Shown here piece by piece: positions 34,561 through 46,585 of a stretch of DNA of 64,000 nt. The stretch lies in the NCBI RefSeq assembly GCF_019279795.1, contig NC_056734.1:2772065-2836064 (forward strand), written 5' to 3'. How positions within the stretch are numbered: the stretch's first letter is position 1; every line of letters starts with the position of its first letter. The DNA comes from Protopterus annectens. Lineage: Eukaryota > Chordata > Ceratodontiformes > Protopteridae. Both the position numbers and the translations under genes were made by a program. A model generated the notes under the pieces. That model did no database searches. It had not been told where the DNA came from and saw only the letters and a list, made by a program, of their open reading frames with translations.

Positions 34561-35195
34561 CTAGCTTACCATTTTTTAATGTAACCTAGGCAATGTATTC
34601 TTTATGTGCAACAGACATAGAATTTGTAGATAAAACACTGAAATATAAAGTTGTTTGCTAGCAGCAGTCTCTTCACTATTTACAGATCTCTTTAATGTGC
34701 AAATTATTCAGATGACTTTTACTTCTCCAGAAATTGTACATATTGATTGATATTCAGTGGCCTTTTATGGTTGAAATGTTCTGAAATGGGCAGTTTTGTC
34801 ATTACTGGTTCATATATTTTGTTTCAAAAATGTTCAAAACTACAAATTTAAAACTCACTCTAACAAGTGGTGTTGTATTATACAAAGAATATAATTTAGT
34901 ACAATCAATAAGGTGTATCAAAAACACATGCATGCTTGCATGGTCCTAAAAATGTGTGCAGGGGGCTTATGGTTTAAAAACTGCCCAAAGGTAAACTTTA
35001 TCTGCCACTGGCCAGAGGCATTTTCTTTGAATGTGAATTTCAATGTCATTTCAATGAATGTGAGTTTCAAGGGTAGAGAAGTTTACTATTAATGCTGAGT
35101 CGGTTTTCATAGTGAGACTGTATTGTTTTGTTTAGCATATGTCTACCAGTGTTTATGCTATAAAATTTGAAATAAAAGTTTTAAATTAAATCATT
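34561..35195. other. Mostly featureless, with dispersed repeat copy 2 at 35050-35145
   Basis: No coding signal. The segment gagtttcaagggtagagaag, tttactattaatgctgagtc and ggttttcatagtgagactgt resembles 34222-34325. The last bases before 35196 are the left target duplication of the RTE. Confidence 0.45.
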
Positions 35196-36663
35196 CTTCT
35201 TCTTCTTCTTCTCTTGGCTGCTCCCATTAAGGGTCGCCACAGCAGATCAACTGTTTCCATTTCTTCCTGTCCTCTGCATCTTGCTCTGTCACACCAACCA
35301 CCTGCATGTCCTCTCTCACCACATCCATAAACCTTATCTTAGGCCTTCCTCTTTTCCTGTTACCTGGCAGGTCCATCCTTAGCATCTTTTTCCCAATATA
35401 CTCTGCATCCCTGCTCAGCACATGTCCAAACCAACGTAATCTTGCCTCTCTGGCTTTGTCTCCAAACCTTCCAACCTGGGCTGACCCTCTAATATACTTA
35501 TTCCTAATCCTGTCCATCCTCATCACACCCAGTGCAAATCTTAACATCTTCAACTCTGCCACGTCAAGCTCTGACTCCTGCCTTTTTGTCAATGCCACTG
35601 TCTCCAACCCATATAACATAGCTGGTCTCACTACCATCTTGTAGACCTTCCCTTTCACTCTTACTGGTACTCGTCTGTCACAAATCACTCCTGACACTCT
35701 TCACCACCCACTCCATCCTGCCTGTACTCTCTTCTTCACCTCTCTTCCACACTCACCATTACTCTGAATTGTTGATCCCAAGTACTTAAAATCATTCACC
35801 TTCACCACCTCTACTCCCTGCATCCTCACCGTTCCTCTATCCTCCCTCTCATTCACACACATATATTCTGTCTTAGTCCTGCTGACCTTCATTCCTCTTC
35901 TCTCTAAAGCATATCTCCACCTCTCCAGGGTCTCCTCTACCTGTTCCCTACTCTCACTACAGATCACAATGTTATCTGCAAACATCATAGTCCACGGGGA
36001 CTCCTGTCTGATCTCGTCTGTCAACCTGTCCATCACCATTGCAAATAAGAAAGGGCTTAGAGCTGATCCTTGATGTAATCCCACCTCCACCTTAAACGAA
36101 TCCGTCACTCCCACCGCAGACCTCACTGCTGTCACACTACCCTAGTACATATCCTGTACCACTCTTACATACTTCTCTGACACTCCCGACTTCCTCATAC
36201 AATACCACAACTCCTCTCTAGGCACCCTGTCATATGCTTTCTCTAAATCCACAAAGACACAATGCAACTCCTTCTGACTTTCTCTGTACTTCTCCATCAA
36301 CACCATAAGAGGAAACATCGCATCTGTAGTGCTCTTTCCTGGCATGAAATTATACTGCTGATCACTAATCATCACCTCCCTTCTTAACCTTGCTTCTACT
36401 ACTCTTTCCCATAACTTCATGCTGTAACTGATCAGTTTAATCCCTCTGTAGTTACTACAGCTCTGCACATCACCCTTATTCATAAAAATTGGTCCCAAAA
36501 CACTTTGTCTCCATTCCTCAGGCATCCTCTCACTTTCCAAGATTTCATTAAACAATCTGGTTAAAAACTCCACTGCCATTTCACCTAAACACCTCCATGC
36601 TTTCACAGGTATGTCAGCTTGGCCAACAGCCTTTCCGTTCTTCATCTTAAATCCAAATATCTG
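35196..36663 (-). mobile_element. Well-preserved RTE LINE, 5'-truncated
   Basis: A 1,468-bp RTE-clade fragment on the minus strand flanked by 8-bp duplications (aaatcatt at 35188-35195 and 36664-36671). Its 3' end reads gatctgctgtggcgac, then gggagcagccaagag and a gaa-repeat. That is the tail shared with the SINEs at 13257 and 29571. Only about two breaks interrupt the coding sequence, so it is one of the youngest insertions here. Confidence 0.9.
35227..36645 (-). pseudogene. RTE reverse transcriptase and C-terminal domain
   Basis: Minus-strand coding sequence in three near-contiguous frames. Frame 36142-36645: [40 protein letters not shown] and [14 protein letters not shown], with the first catalytic Asp. 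A TAG separates it from frame 35701-36135, which has VGLHQGSALSPFLFA, MFADNIVICS and FKYLGS. The second catalytic box is FADN instead of FADD, a missing Asp. Frame 35227-35697 holds the typical RTE ending: ARLRWFGHVLSR, LPGNRKRGRPK and FMDVVREDM. The endonuclease is lost to 5' truncation. Confidence 0.88.
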
Positions 36664-36671
36664 AAATCATT

Positions 36672-37237
36672 GTAGAAGTAAAGAAGAAAATAGTGTGTGC
36701 AATGAGAGGTTTGAACACTGTTTATGGTAACTGGGGAGGAACAGCCAAGTAATGGAATAATGGAATGGCTAGTGGGGGGCTGCTGTGTGTGTGTCACGGG
36801 GACCCTGATCTATAACCCTGCCAAGGGCCTCATTTGACCATGATCCAGCTCTAGGTGAAACATGCTGTTTTCTAACCCCAAGACCGCTGTCTCTGCAACA
36901 TTAGTATGTTCTATTCATCAGCAACACTAACAGAATACGCACTCACACTAAAAAGAACAGAAACATTTTTGCAACTGTGTAGTCAAAGTGTTAAACACCT
37001 ACTATTAGAGAACAATGTTTGATTAAAACACAACTCTGGTGGTTTTGCTTTAACTGTGTTAGGTCTGCATGAGGTATCAGTGGGACTTCATTGCACCAGG
37101 AGACCCACTAACACAAAATGTGCATGAAGGTGAGTGTCATAGAAAAAGAAAAGCGGATACATGTATATCTTTCTGACAAAATTGCAGAGACCATCCAGAG
37201 ACCCATTTTATAAAGTCAGGCAATGTGTATTACACAG
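36672..37237. other. No recognisable feature
   Basis: About 570 bases between the RTE and a SINE, without frames or repeats I can name. Confidence 0.4.
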
Positions 37238-37372
37238 GAGGGTGGCCTAATGGTTAAGGTGTTTGCCTTACAAACATAAGGTGCAGGGCTTGAGTATCAC
37301 AAGGGATAATTGGCTAGCCTTAAAATGGCTTGCAAGGGCAGTTAGCCTAGTACTAATCTATGAACCTATAGC
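37238..37372 (+). mobile_element. tRNA-derived SINE with CR1-type tail
   Basis: The head gggtggcctaatggttaagg, tgtttgccttacaaacataa, then ggtgcagggcttgagtatca has a box A (TGGCCTAATGG) and box B-like segment at tRNA spacing. After a short body, the end gggcagttagcctagtac and ctatgaacctata matches the CR1 3' ends at 7720-7755 and 59010-59050 over about 40 bases. About 135 bp in all. The CR1 of this genome is its likely mobilising partner. Confidence 0.75.
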
Positions 37373-37430
37373 CTAAGTAGAGCTGGTCTGAGAGTTTAAT
37401 CCTAAGAGGCAGTGTAGAATAAAGAGCAAC

Positions 37431-37562
37431 AAACCAAAGAAAGGTTCTACAAAAAAGCCACCAGAAAAGAGTCTTGACATCATTTTAAACTTTAAGTACT
37501 TTTGTTCTTTAACGACGTCTGAGACTCTTTCCTGGTGATTTTTTCATAGAACCTTTCTTTGT
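37431..37562. repeat. 132-bp loop-free palindrome
   Basis: The arms of about 65 bases meet at AGTACT near 37497. The outer parts (accaaagaaaggttctac and its complement gtagaacctttctttg, with small differences) and the inner parts pair along the whole length. A 12-bp direct repeat tctgagagttta lies at 37387-37398 and 37563-37574, so a 164-bp unit may have inserted. No coding capacity. Confidence 0.8.
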
Positions 37563-37574
37563 TCTGAGAGTTTA

Positions 37575-39204
37575 TATCAGACCAGTATAATATATGATGC
37601 CTTATAATTTGCACCAAAAGAGGCTGGATAGAAAGGAATCTTATAATACGTTTTCCCGTTATGGGAATAATAAAGAAATGCTATTTTAAGCAGTGTGTTC
37701 CCTGACATCTGTAGCACCTACAATCAAGAAATAATGAGCAGTTTCCTGGAGGTGCCACTAGCATCCTTAGAACAACTTCAGCCATGAAACACGGGGTATG
37801 CAAAGAGACTGCATGTTTACTACAAAGGTAACTGGAAGCAGACAGTGTGTCGAGTAAAGTCCAAAGGTGCAGATTACAGGAAGCTGCATCAGGTAATTAT
37901 CATCTCGTCTAAGGAATTTCTTGTCCTTTAAGCTTGAGTGACAGCAATGAAAGCAATGGAATAAAGCTTTGATCTTGTAGCCTGCATTTAGCAATCCTAC
38001 ATGAAGGGAGCAACGGTAAGGCATGGGCTGAGGGCATAAATGACTAGCTGACTGAGCAGAAAGATTTGGCTGGGGCTATATTTCAGAAAAGTCTTGCAGC
38101 AGGATACCATCTGCTTGGCACCTTTAATGAGCAAAACAACACAGTGAAATCATGTATGAATATGAGTACCAGCCATTATCCATTTCTCTATTTAGACCCA
38201 TATTAGGAGGAAATGAGTGCTAGCTTAGAATGAGTACGTTTATCTTTGATACTGAGAGTAATTTTTATGTATACCAAAAGAGCTAAAAACAAAGATTCTA
38301 ATGAAGTTCTGCAACTGTTGGAAAGAAAGTGCTCAGATACTGCTTTAATAAATTAGTTTTTAGACTGTTTGACACTGTGGACATTTTCTTTTTTTTTTAG
38401 TACTTTTTATGAATCCAAATCTATGTTATGATACATTAGAATCACTTACAAATGTTGGTAAGTCAAGGGTGTGTCTCCAAGTCCTTGACACTTCACCTAT
38501 GTTGCTGACACTGGCTTTCTTAAGAATTACAGTGCTGAAAAGTTTTAGGTGTTCAAAGAACATCAGTAAGGTAGAAGAAATGCCAGTATTAAGGTTGGAA
38601 ATGCTCTTGCTGAAACAAATGAAAATGCTACACCCACTGGTGAGCTGTGCTTGTCTGCCTTAGCTTGAGAAGTTGGGAAGTTATTTTGATCATTTTTCCA
38701 CTGCACTTAAAGTTATTTTACTATTTTTGCTGAATTTAATCTGTTTTGCCTGTTTTCCTTTTTAAATCATTGTTTTCACTGTTTGCAATTAGCTTCTTTC
38801 TGGCCTTATGGGTGAGCTATCGTGAGACATCAGTCACTATTGTAAAGGCAGTACATTAATTGCTGCTGTTTCTAGGTAGCCAGGCACTAACGTGTCCAAT
38901 TTATGTCTACTTTTTATCAGTCCTTTCTGTTTTACTATTTGCTATATACTGAGATCAGCTGTGCTCAGCTATGTTGAATGCACAGCCTCAGTTGTTTTAC
39001 TGTGTGCAAGTGAATTATTTTCCAAGTGTTTACTCCAAAAATCTTTCTTCTTTCATCTTGTAGGTTACTGTCTGTTGTCATCTCCAGGCAGTATGTGTTT
39101 GCATGGACTTGCATAGACTCATTACCAGCTGTTTTTTTTTCCCTATATATCTAGTGTGTTTTCCCTTCTTTGTTTCCCTCCAAGTTTCTATAAAAATAAT
39201 ATAG
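37575..39204. other. No recognisable feature
   Basis: About 1.6 kb. A T-run lies near 38390. The short frames (38409-38663, 38892-39116) lack any family motif. Confidence 0.4.
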
Positions 39205-41736
<2,532 letters not shown>

Positions 41737-41787
41737 CAATAAATATAAAGTATCCAGAACCACTGTAGAGTAGAACAACTAAATTTA

Positions 41788-41833
41788 TTACTCACAAGTT
41801 CAAACTTTTGCATTCAGTGCTTCTTCAGGCTAA
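41788..41833 (-). ncRNA. Hammerhead ribozyme motif, left PLE arm
   Basis: The minus strand reads CTGAAGA (fits CUGANGA), a stem-II pair GCAC/ATGC, AAAA in place of GAAA, then stem III AGTT-TG-AACT and T at the cleavage position. One core base (G12) is lost, so this copy is probably inactive. Confidence 0.6.
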
Positions 41834-41990
41834 AACACTTCTAAATCAACAGTGACACATTTAAATAAACTTTACACAAGTCATGTGATCTAAAGTCAAT
41901 TAAAAACCAAAAGCATTTAAAGTGACATGACATAGTCATCTTACTTGATTATATAACTCTCTTAGTATTAGTTTAATGTTAATAAAACCA

Positions 41991-42409
41991 GTGAAAAATG
42001 AGAGTCCAGGGGTACAACGATCACTGAAACAAAAAGAAACAAAATCCCCAGGACAAGCCACGATCCACCAAACTCCTTGTTATAACACAGCTTTATTGTA
42101 GCAATGAAAAACACAAAAAGTGCCAATCCTGGTTAAAGCTTTTTCACATTCCGTACGCTTCATCAGAACAAATGTAAAGTGTTACTGGCACACAATAAAT
42201 ACTTAAAAACCCGCCAAAATCATTCACCAATTGAATAATTGTACATCATTATTTAAAGTAACAACTACAAAGATGTAAAAAATCAAACAACCAGATTTTG
42301 TACATGTACAGGTGCAATGAATACATGCTCTTCCAGCGTACTGAACACAGTACACCTCTAAAGACAAACCTGTAATAATTCTAAAAATATACATTTAGTT
42401 CATAATTTA
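41991..42409 (-). mobile_element. 419-bp hammerhead-bearing element nested in the PLE
   Basis: A non-coding insertion in the left PLE arm, flanked by perfect 13-bp duplications (gttaataaaacca at 41978-41990 and 42410-42422). The uninterrupted sequence is visible in the right arm, which runs through this position without it. It carries its own hammerhead core and an end (gctttattgtagcaatg in plus orientation) unlike the surrounding PLE. It is best read as a solo terminal repeat or a small non-autonomous derivative of a second PLE family. Confidence 0.75.
42128..42172 (-). ncRNA. Hammerhead ribozyme motif of the nested element
   Basis: The minus strand has CTGATGA, a stem II of four pairs (GCGT/ATGT) closing an ACGGA loop, GAAA, then AAGCTTT and A at the cleavage position. 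Stem III is self-complementary and loop-free, as in the 12440 motif. Every core base is kept. Confidence 0.78.
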
Positions 42410-42449
42410 GTTAATAAAACCATTTAAACCAGGAAATTTGTGTGCCCTA

Positions 42450-43330
42450 TATCTAACTATACACTTATATTCCTTTTCAGTAGTTTTTTATTATATCTCT
42501 TCCTCTGATATTTTCATTTATAACTTATAATACCATAAATTTAAAATATGTGTTGTCAGTTTCTTGTATATGCTTGTATACTGCATTAGTTTTGACATAC
42601 ATTCTGATCTCAGATAAATGGTCTTCTATTTGTTCTTTTAATGTACAGTTTGTTTTACCTATATAGAAGGTTTCACAGGTTTCACATTTTGCCATATAAA
42701 TAATATTTTTTGTATCACACTTAGCATAAACTCACAACATAACTTGTTTACCATTAACAGGATGTTTAACATTTTTTCTCCATATCTATATTTACAAAAA
42801 TTACATTTTATGCACCGATATGTCCTCTTTCATTCACTTTTAATGATTTAATGTATTCCTTATAGCATAGTTTGTTTTTTAAGTTTGAGATTTTTTATAT
42901 CTAAAGCTAGGTCCCACTTCTGTAATTACTTTTAATTGTGGAACTTGTTGAAGAAATTTCTTAATGATATTTTTTTATTTTATTTGTTTTACAATTATGT
43001 ATTAACATTACTTAGCATTTATTAAATATTACAGAAGGCTGTTCTTTTTCTTGGTTAGAACCAAAATAATTTTGAGATTCAATTGTCTTATAAACATTTT
43101 CAGTTCTGTAATGGTTTGAGAAATGTCACTAGTACAAGCAGGCACAAATGTGAGTCCCTTATTCAATAATGCTAGTTAATTTTCATTGAGTACATATTGG
43201 GATAAATTAAAGACCAAAGTACCTGATTTCATTCATCTCCTTGAGAAGCTTCTTGTAATGGGTCTCAAACCTGTTTCTCTTGCCTTCCTTTGTCCTTGGC
43301 TGACTTGGTTGTTCTGCTGTTCATCCAGTA
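42450..43330 (-). pseudogene. PLE protein, left arm: N-terminus joined to GIY-YIG
   Basis: On the minus strand the sequence opens with a Neptune-like N-terminal stretch: VFNLSQYVLNEN, then LLNKGLTFVPA and SDISQTITELKMFIRQLNLK, near 43220-43040. It then passes straight to the region before the endonuclease (SSTSSTIKSNYRSG in one frame) without any RT core. The GIY-YIG domain is near 42880-42450: DTKNIIYMAKCETCETFYIG, where the IY and FYIG pairs define the fold, KTNCTLKEQIEDHLSEIR, then YKHIQETDN. PLEs use this domain to nick their target. Loss of the RT makes this arm non-autonomous. Stops and frame changes are frequent. Confidence 0.78.
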
Positions 43331-43379
43331 ATAATAATGGCATTATTTAAGAAAGATGTAAAGAAAAATACATATTTAC

Positions 43380-44260
43380 ATCGGACAAGTATGCATCTAC
43401 AACATTATTAAGAATCTGATGCTGTGAGATGTGAAACTAAACACGTCAGATAGAATTATGGAAGACCAATTGGAACAGCTGACTGAAGATTTTGTCCATA
43501 GGGTTCTGAATGTAAACAGTTATTGAGTTGTAAAAATCAGGTAAAGAAAGATAGAGAAAAGGGAGTGAGACCTATTTTTTTTTCCAGGGGAGAACAACTA
43601 CTTACAAAATAATAAAAGGAGAAACATCACTAATACTAATAAAAGTAGGGTAATGTTGACACACAATCATAAAACATATGGAATAAAAAATATTAAGAAA
43701 TATTGGCACATTCTTCAACAAGTTTCACAATTAAAAGTAATTACAGAAGTGGGACCTAGCTTAGAACATAAAAAATCTCAAACTTAGAAAAAACAACTGT
43801 ATTATAAGGAGTACATTAAATCTATTAATTACTTTAAAAGTGAAATAAAGGGGACGTATCAGTGCATAACATTTAACTTTTGTAAACATATTCATGGAGA
43901 AAAATGTTTTAAGCATCCTGTTAATGGTAAGAAAGTTATGTTACGAGTTTATGCTAACTGTGATACAAAAAATATTTAAATGGTCAAATGTGAGACGTGA
44001 AGCATTCTACATAGGTAAAACAAACTGTAAACTAAAAGAATGAATAGGAGACCATTTATCTCAGATTGGAAGGTGTATGGAAAGTAATGCACTATATAAG
44101 CATATAAAAGAAACCGACAACACACATGATTTTAAATTTATAGTATTACAGGTTATAAATGAAAATATCAGAGGAGGAGATATAATAAATACTACTGAAA
44201 AGGAAAACTATAAGTGAATAGTTAGATTAAGGATGCACACATTTCCTGGTTTAAATGTTT
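43380..44260 (+). pseudogene. PLE protein, right arm: RT end and GIY-YIG
   Basis: On the plus strand it starts with sequence resembling the RT C-terminus (EQLTEDFVHRVLNVNSY near 43470), then KYWHILQQVSQLKVITEVG and HKKSQTLKKQL. The pre-endonuclease cysteine region follows (GTYQCITFNFCKHIHGEKCF, HPVNGKK). The GIY-YIG domain from about 43960 has ANCDTKNI, a stop, MVKCET, then a shifted frame with FYIGKTNCKLKE near 44008-44044. The same domain in the left arm is about 85 percent alike by eye. The N-terminus and most of the RT are missing. Confidence 0.75.
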
Positions 44261-44404
44261 TTTATTAGTATTAAACCTATACTAAGAGAGTTACATAATC
44301 AAGTAAGATGACTGAGTATGTCATGTCACGTTAAATGATTTTAGTTTTTAATTGAACTTGTATAAATTTTATTTAAATGAGTTACTGTTAATTCAGAAGT
44401 GTTT

Positions 44405-44452
44405 TTTGACCTGCAGAAGCATTGAATGTGAAAGTTTGAACTTGCGAGTCAT
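44405..44452 (+). ncRNA. Hammerhead ribozyme motif, right PLE arm
   Basis: Reads CTGCAGA (mutated from CUGANGA), a stem-II pair GCAT/ATGT, GAAA, then AGTT-TG-AACT and T. It is the partner of the motif at 41788 and carries a different core mutation, so neither arm keeps a full core. Confidence 0.6.
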
Positions 44453-44563
44453 AACGTTAGTTGTTTTACACCATAGTGGTTCTGGATACTTTGTATCTAT
44501 TGTTTTTGGTTACTTAAGAGATCCGGATTTATAGCCATATATATATATATTGCTTTTTTTGGA

Positions 44564-44830
44564 ATGTCAAATAGTGTAGCCAACACTAGAACAAGAGATT
44601 TCAATTTATATCAGGTAATAAAGAAAACTAAATGGAGAAATGGATTCTTCATCCAGCAGCCCCCTCTTGCTCTGGAATAAATTCCCCTTTGCATGAAAAT
44701 AGACCCTTGCTGGCCTTTAAACATAGCTTACACAACCGTTTGGGTGCCATAAAATATACTCCAGGACTATAGGCCTTGCCCCCCTTGAAAAGGTTGGTAG
44801 AGTCTGAAGGTGGTTATTGACAAGGCATGC
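44564..44830 (+). pseudogene. CR1 remnant continued (C-terminus of ORF2)
   Basis: Resumes the CR1 broken at 41736: TRTRDFNLYQVIKKTKWRNG sits where the family has SRDLNLVTTINRTCWRDR, followed by decayed LALE, LLAFKHSLHN and a final gccttgcccc...gaaaaggttg. The 8-bp tail is not recognisable. Confidence 0.7.
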
Positions 44831-45296
44831 ATGGCCTCAAGTTGAATAGCTTTACATTTCTATAATTAGTATGATTCTGCTTAGCATAAGTGTACACATG
44901 TATAAATATGTTATTCTATGCACGTTATTGCAGTCTTGGAAAACTGGTAGCTCACACTTATAATACCCTATTGGAGAACAGACATTCTCCAGCTGGGTAT
45001 TAATGTATGAGGCAAGCCTGGTATCAAGTCTGCATCTTATCAGCTGCATATTAAACCATAGTGAAACACAGACAGAGGAGAAAAAAATGGCTGCCAACAT
45101 GTTCACAATCACTGAATGTTGAAGTTTAACAGGTGTTAAAAAAAATAAAAATAAAATTACTAAATAAAAAAAGTAAATCAGATGACTGGCAATGAAAGCA
45201 GGATTGCTTAAAAGACCTCTTTTACTGAACAACAAATAATAAAACTAGAAATAATGCAGTTTTCTGTGAGTGTGTGTGTGAGATAGAAAGGGGTGT
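44831..45296. other. No recognisable feature
   Basis: Contains a 127-codon minus-strand frame (44852-45235) with a hydrophobic N-terminal half, but no family motif. I treat it as chance. Confidence 0.4.

Positions 45297-45341
<45 letters not shown>
45297..45341. repeat. (GT)n microsatellite
   Basis: About 22 GT dinucleotides, preceded by a shorter broken run (45270-45281). Confidence 0.95.
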
Positions 45342-45347
<6 letters not shown>

Positions 45348-45385
45348 CAACTTTGCTTATTAATTCTGCTCAAAGCCAACAATAA

Positions 45386-45612
45386 TAGGTGGCAAAAAGT
45401 AAAAATCAGGGACATTTTATAAGTATTACCCTAATTCACTTAAAAAGTTAATAGAACAGATTTTGCATCAACATACTTTTTCTGAACAAGAAGTATTAAA
45501 CAATAATGACCAGATCTGTTGACAAGCTGTAGCATCTTTCAAAGGACAGAACAAAAGTATGGTGCAAAATCAGGGGCATTCTACAAAATCAGAGATAGCT
45601 GAGAGATGTATG
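45386..45612 (+). repeat. Unclassified dispersed repeat, copy A
   Basis: Shares aaaatcagggacattttata, ccctaattcacttaaaa and the ending acaaaatcagagatagctgagag with 50213-50490 and 63846-64000. Non-coding in all copies. Confidence 0.55.
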
Positions 45613-45710
45613 TAGGGGATGTAATGCTTTGCACTATATGCTTTTTATTCATTTTATGATGAAACATCTAGGGTTTAGACAGTTGAGAAAGTTCCTGTAA
45701 TTGCTGGACA

Positions 45711-45723
45711 CGTGTGTGTGCCT

Positions 45724-45787
<64 letters not shown>
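45711..45787. repeat. (GT)n microsatellite
   Basis: About 36 GT dinucleotides with one early interruption (cct) and a short tata end. Confidence 0.95.
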
Positions 45788-45792
<5 letters not shown>

Positions 45793-45999
45793 GACATTAC
45801 ATACCTGTATAATGTATATATTCGCATAGAAGTTATTAACTTACATACATTTTGGTTGCAAAATAATCCTCCAACAGGAATTACATATCCTGTAGCACCT
45901 ATGAAACATTGGGTCTATATTAGATCAGCAAACGCTTAAAAAAGTGAACGCTGATTGATCGAACTTATGTAAGCGAAAGCTAACAATCTCAAACTTTCA

Positions 46000-46040
46000 G
46001 ATCAGCGATTTTTTTCCTAGGAAAAAAAAAATCGCTGATC
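46000..46040. repeat. Palindrome centred on CCTAGG
   Basis: Arms gatcagcgattttttt and aaaaaaaaaatcgctgatc flank the centre cctagg. The arms match apart from A/T-run length. Confidence 0.9.
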
Positions 46041-46215
46041 CAAAACACATACACACAACACAAGCACACCAAACAAACAGCAATCCACACACATACACCT
46101 AAAATCTGAAACCTAACCCTACACTAAACTATACACACACCACTAACTGTCCACTTACCTTAACCCAAACTCTAACCCTAAGGTCAGTCACTATTGCACA
46201 CTCACCTCTCCCGCT

Positions 46216-46355
46216 CCCTAACCCTAACTCACCTAACTCACCCTAACCCTCACATCCACACAATCGCACACATGCCTAACCCATGCCCTAAACCTAACTC
46301 ACCAAACTCACCCTAACACTCACATCCACACAGTCGCACACTTACCTGAATCCGA
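46216..46355. repeat. Telomere-like CCCTAA tract, two 70-bp units
   Basis: Each unit opens ccctaa-ccctaactcac (second copy ccctaaacctaactcac), continues with caccctaac and cacatccacacaatcgcaca, and has period 70. CCCTAA hexamers are interspersed, not in a pure tandem run. Confidence 0.75.
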
Positions 46356-46585
46356 CCCGCAACTTTCCACCACAGCACTGAAAATACCGAAGCAACAGAA
46401 ACGGACAACCAAATTCTTTCCCTAGGAAAAAATTGGGGTTTCCATTGCTTCGATATTTTAAACATTCGCTCACATAAGTTCGATCAATCAGCGTTCGCTT
46501 TTTTAAGAGTTCGCTGATCTAATATAGACCCGAAACATTAGGCAGAGGAACTATTTTGTATGAAACATATCAAAATGATCAAATA

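Larger units (their letters stand above)
41737..44563. mobile_element. Composite Penelope-like element, two inverted arms
   Basis: A 2.8-kb insertion in a CR1, flanked by 15-bp duplications with two mismatches (atatcaaatagttta at 41722-41736, atgtcaaatagtgta at 44564-44578). The left arm (41737 to about 43330) runs on the minus strand and the right arm (about 43380-44560) on the plus strand, so the 3' ends face outwards. Both end in the same terminal repeat, with a ribozyme motif and agtggttctggatacttt. Both carry a Neptune-like C-terminal region and GIY-YIG domain. The left arm also holds a nested 419-bp insertion. Confidence 0.8.
45911..46531. mobile_element. 621-bp DNA element with TIRs and 8-bp TSD
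   Basis: Terminal inverted repeats of about 65 bp start GGGTCTATATTAGATCAGC at the left and complement the right end with about four mismatches. Perfect 8-bp duplications gaaacatt lie at 45903-45910 and 46532-46539. No transposase is encoded. Inside are two palindromes centred on CCTAGG (46000-46040 and about 46382-46460) and, between them, a C/A-rich tract with several CCCTAA motifs and a 70-bp unit repeated twice from 46216. The 8-bp duplication and GGG ends would suit a Merlin-like or hAT-like source. The superfamily is undecided. Confidence 0.9.

Noticed and set aside
44852-45235. 127-codon minus-strand frame with a hydrophobic N-terminal half
   Set aside because: No recognised motif, it lies in repeat debris, and its composition fits an A/T-rich chance frame. 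Not called as a gene.
46080-46380. Interstitial telomere
   Set aside because: The CCCTAA motifs are interrupted, lie in a 70-bp repeat unit, and are bounded by transposon inverted repeats with an 8-bp duplication.
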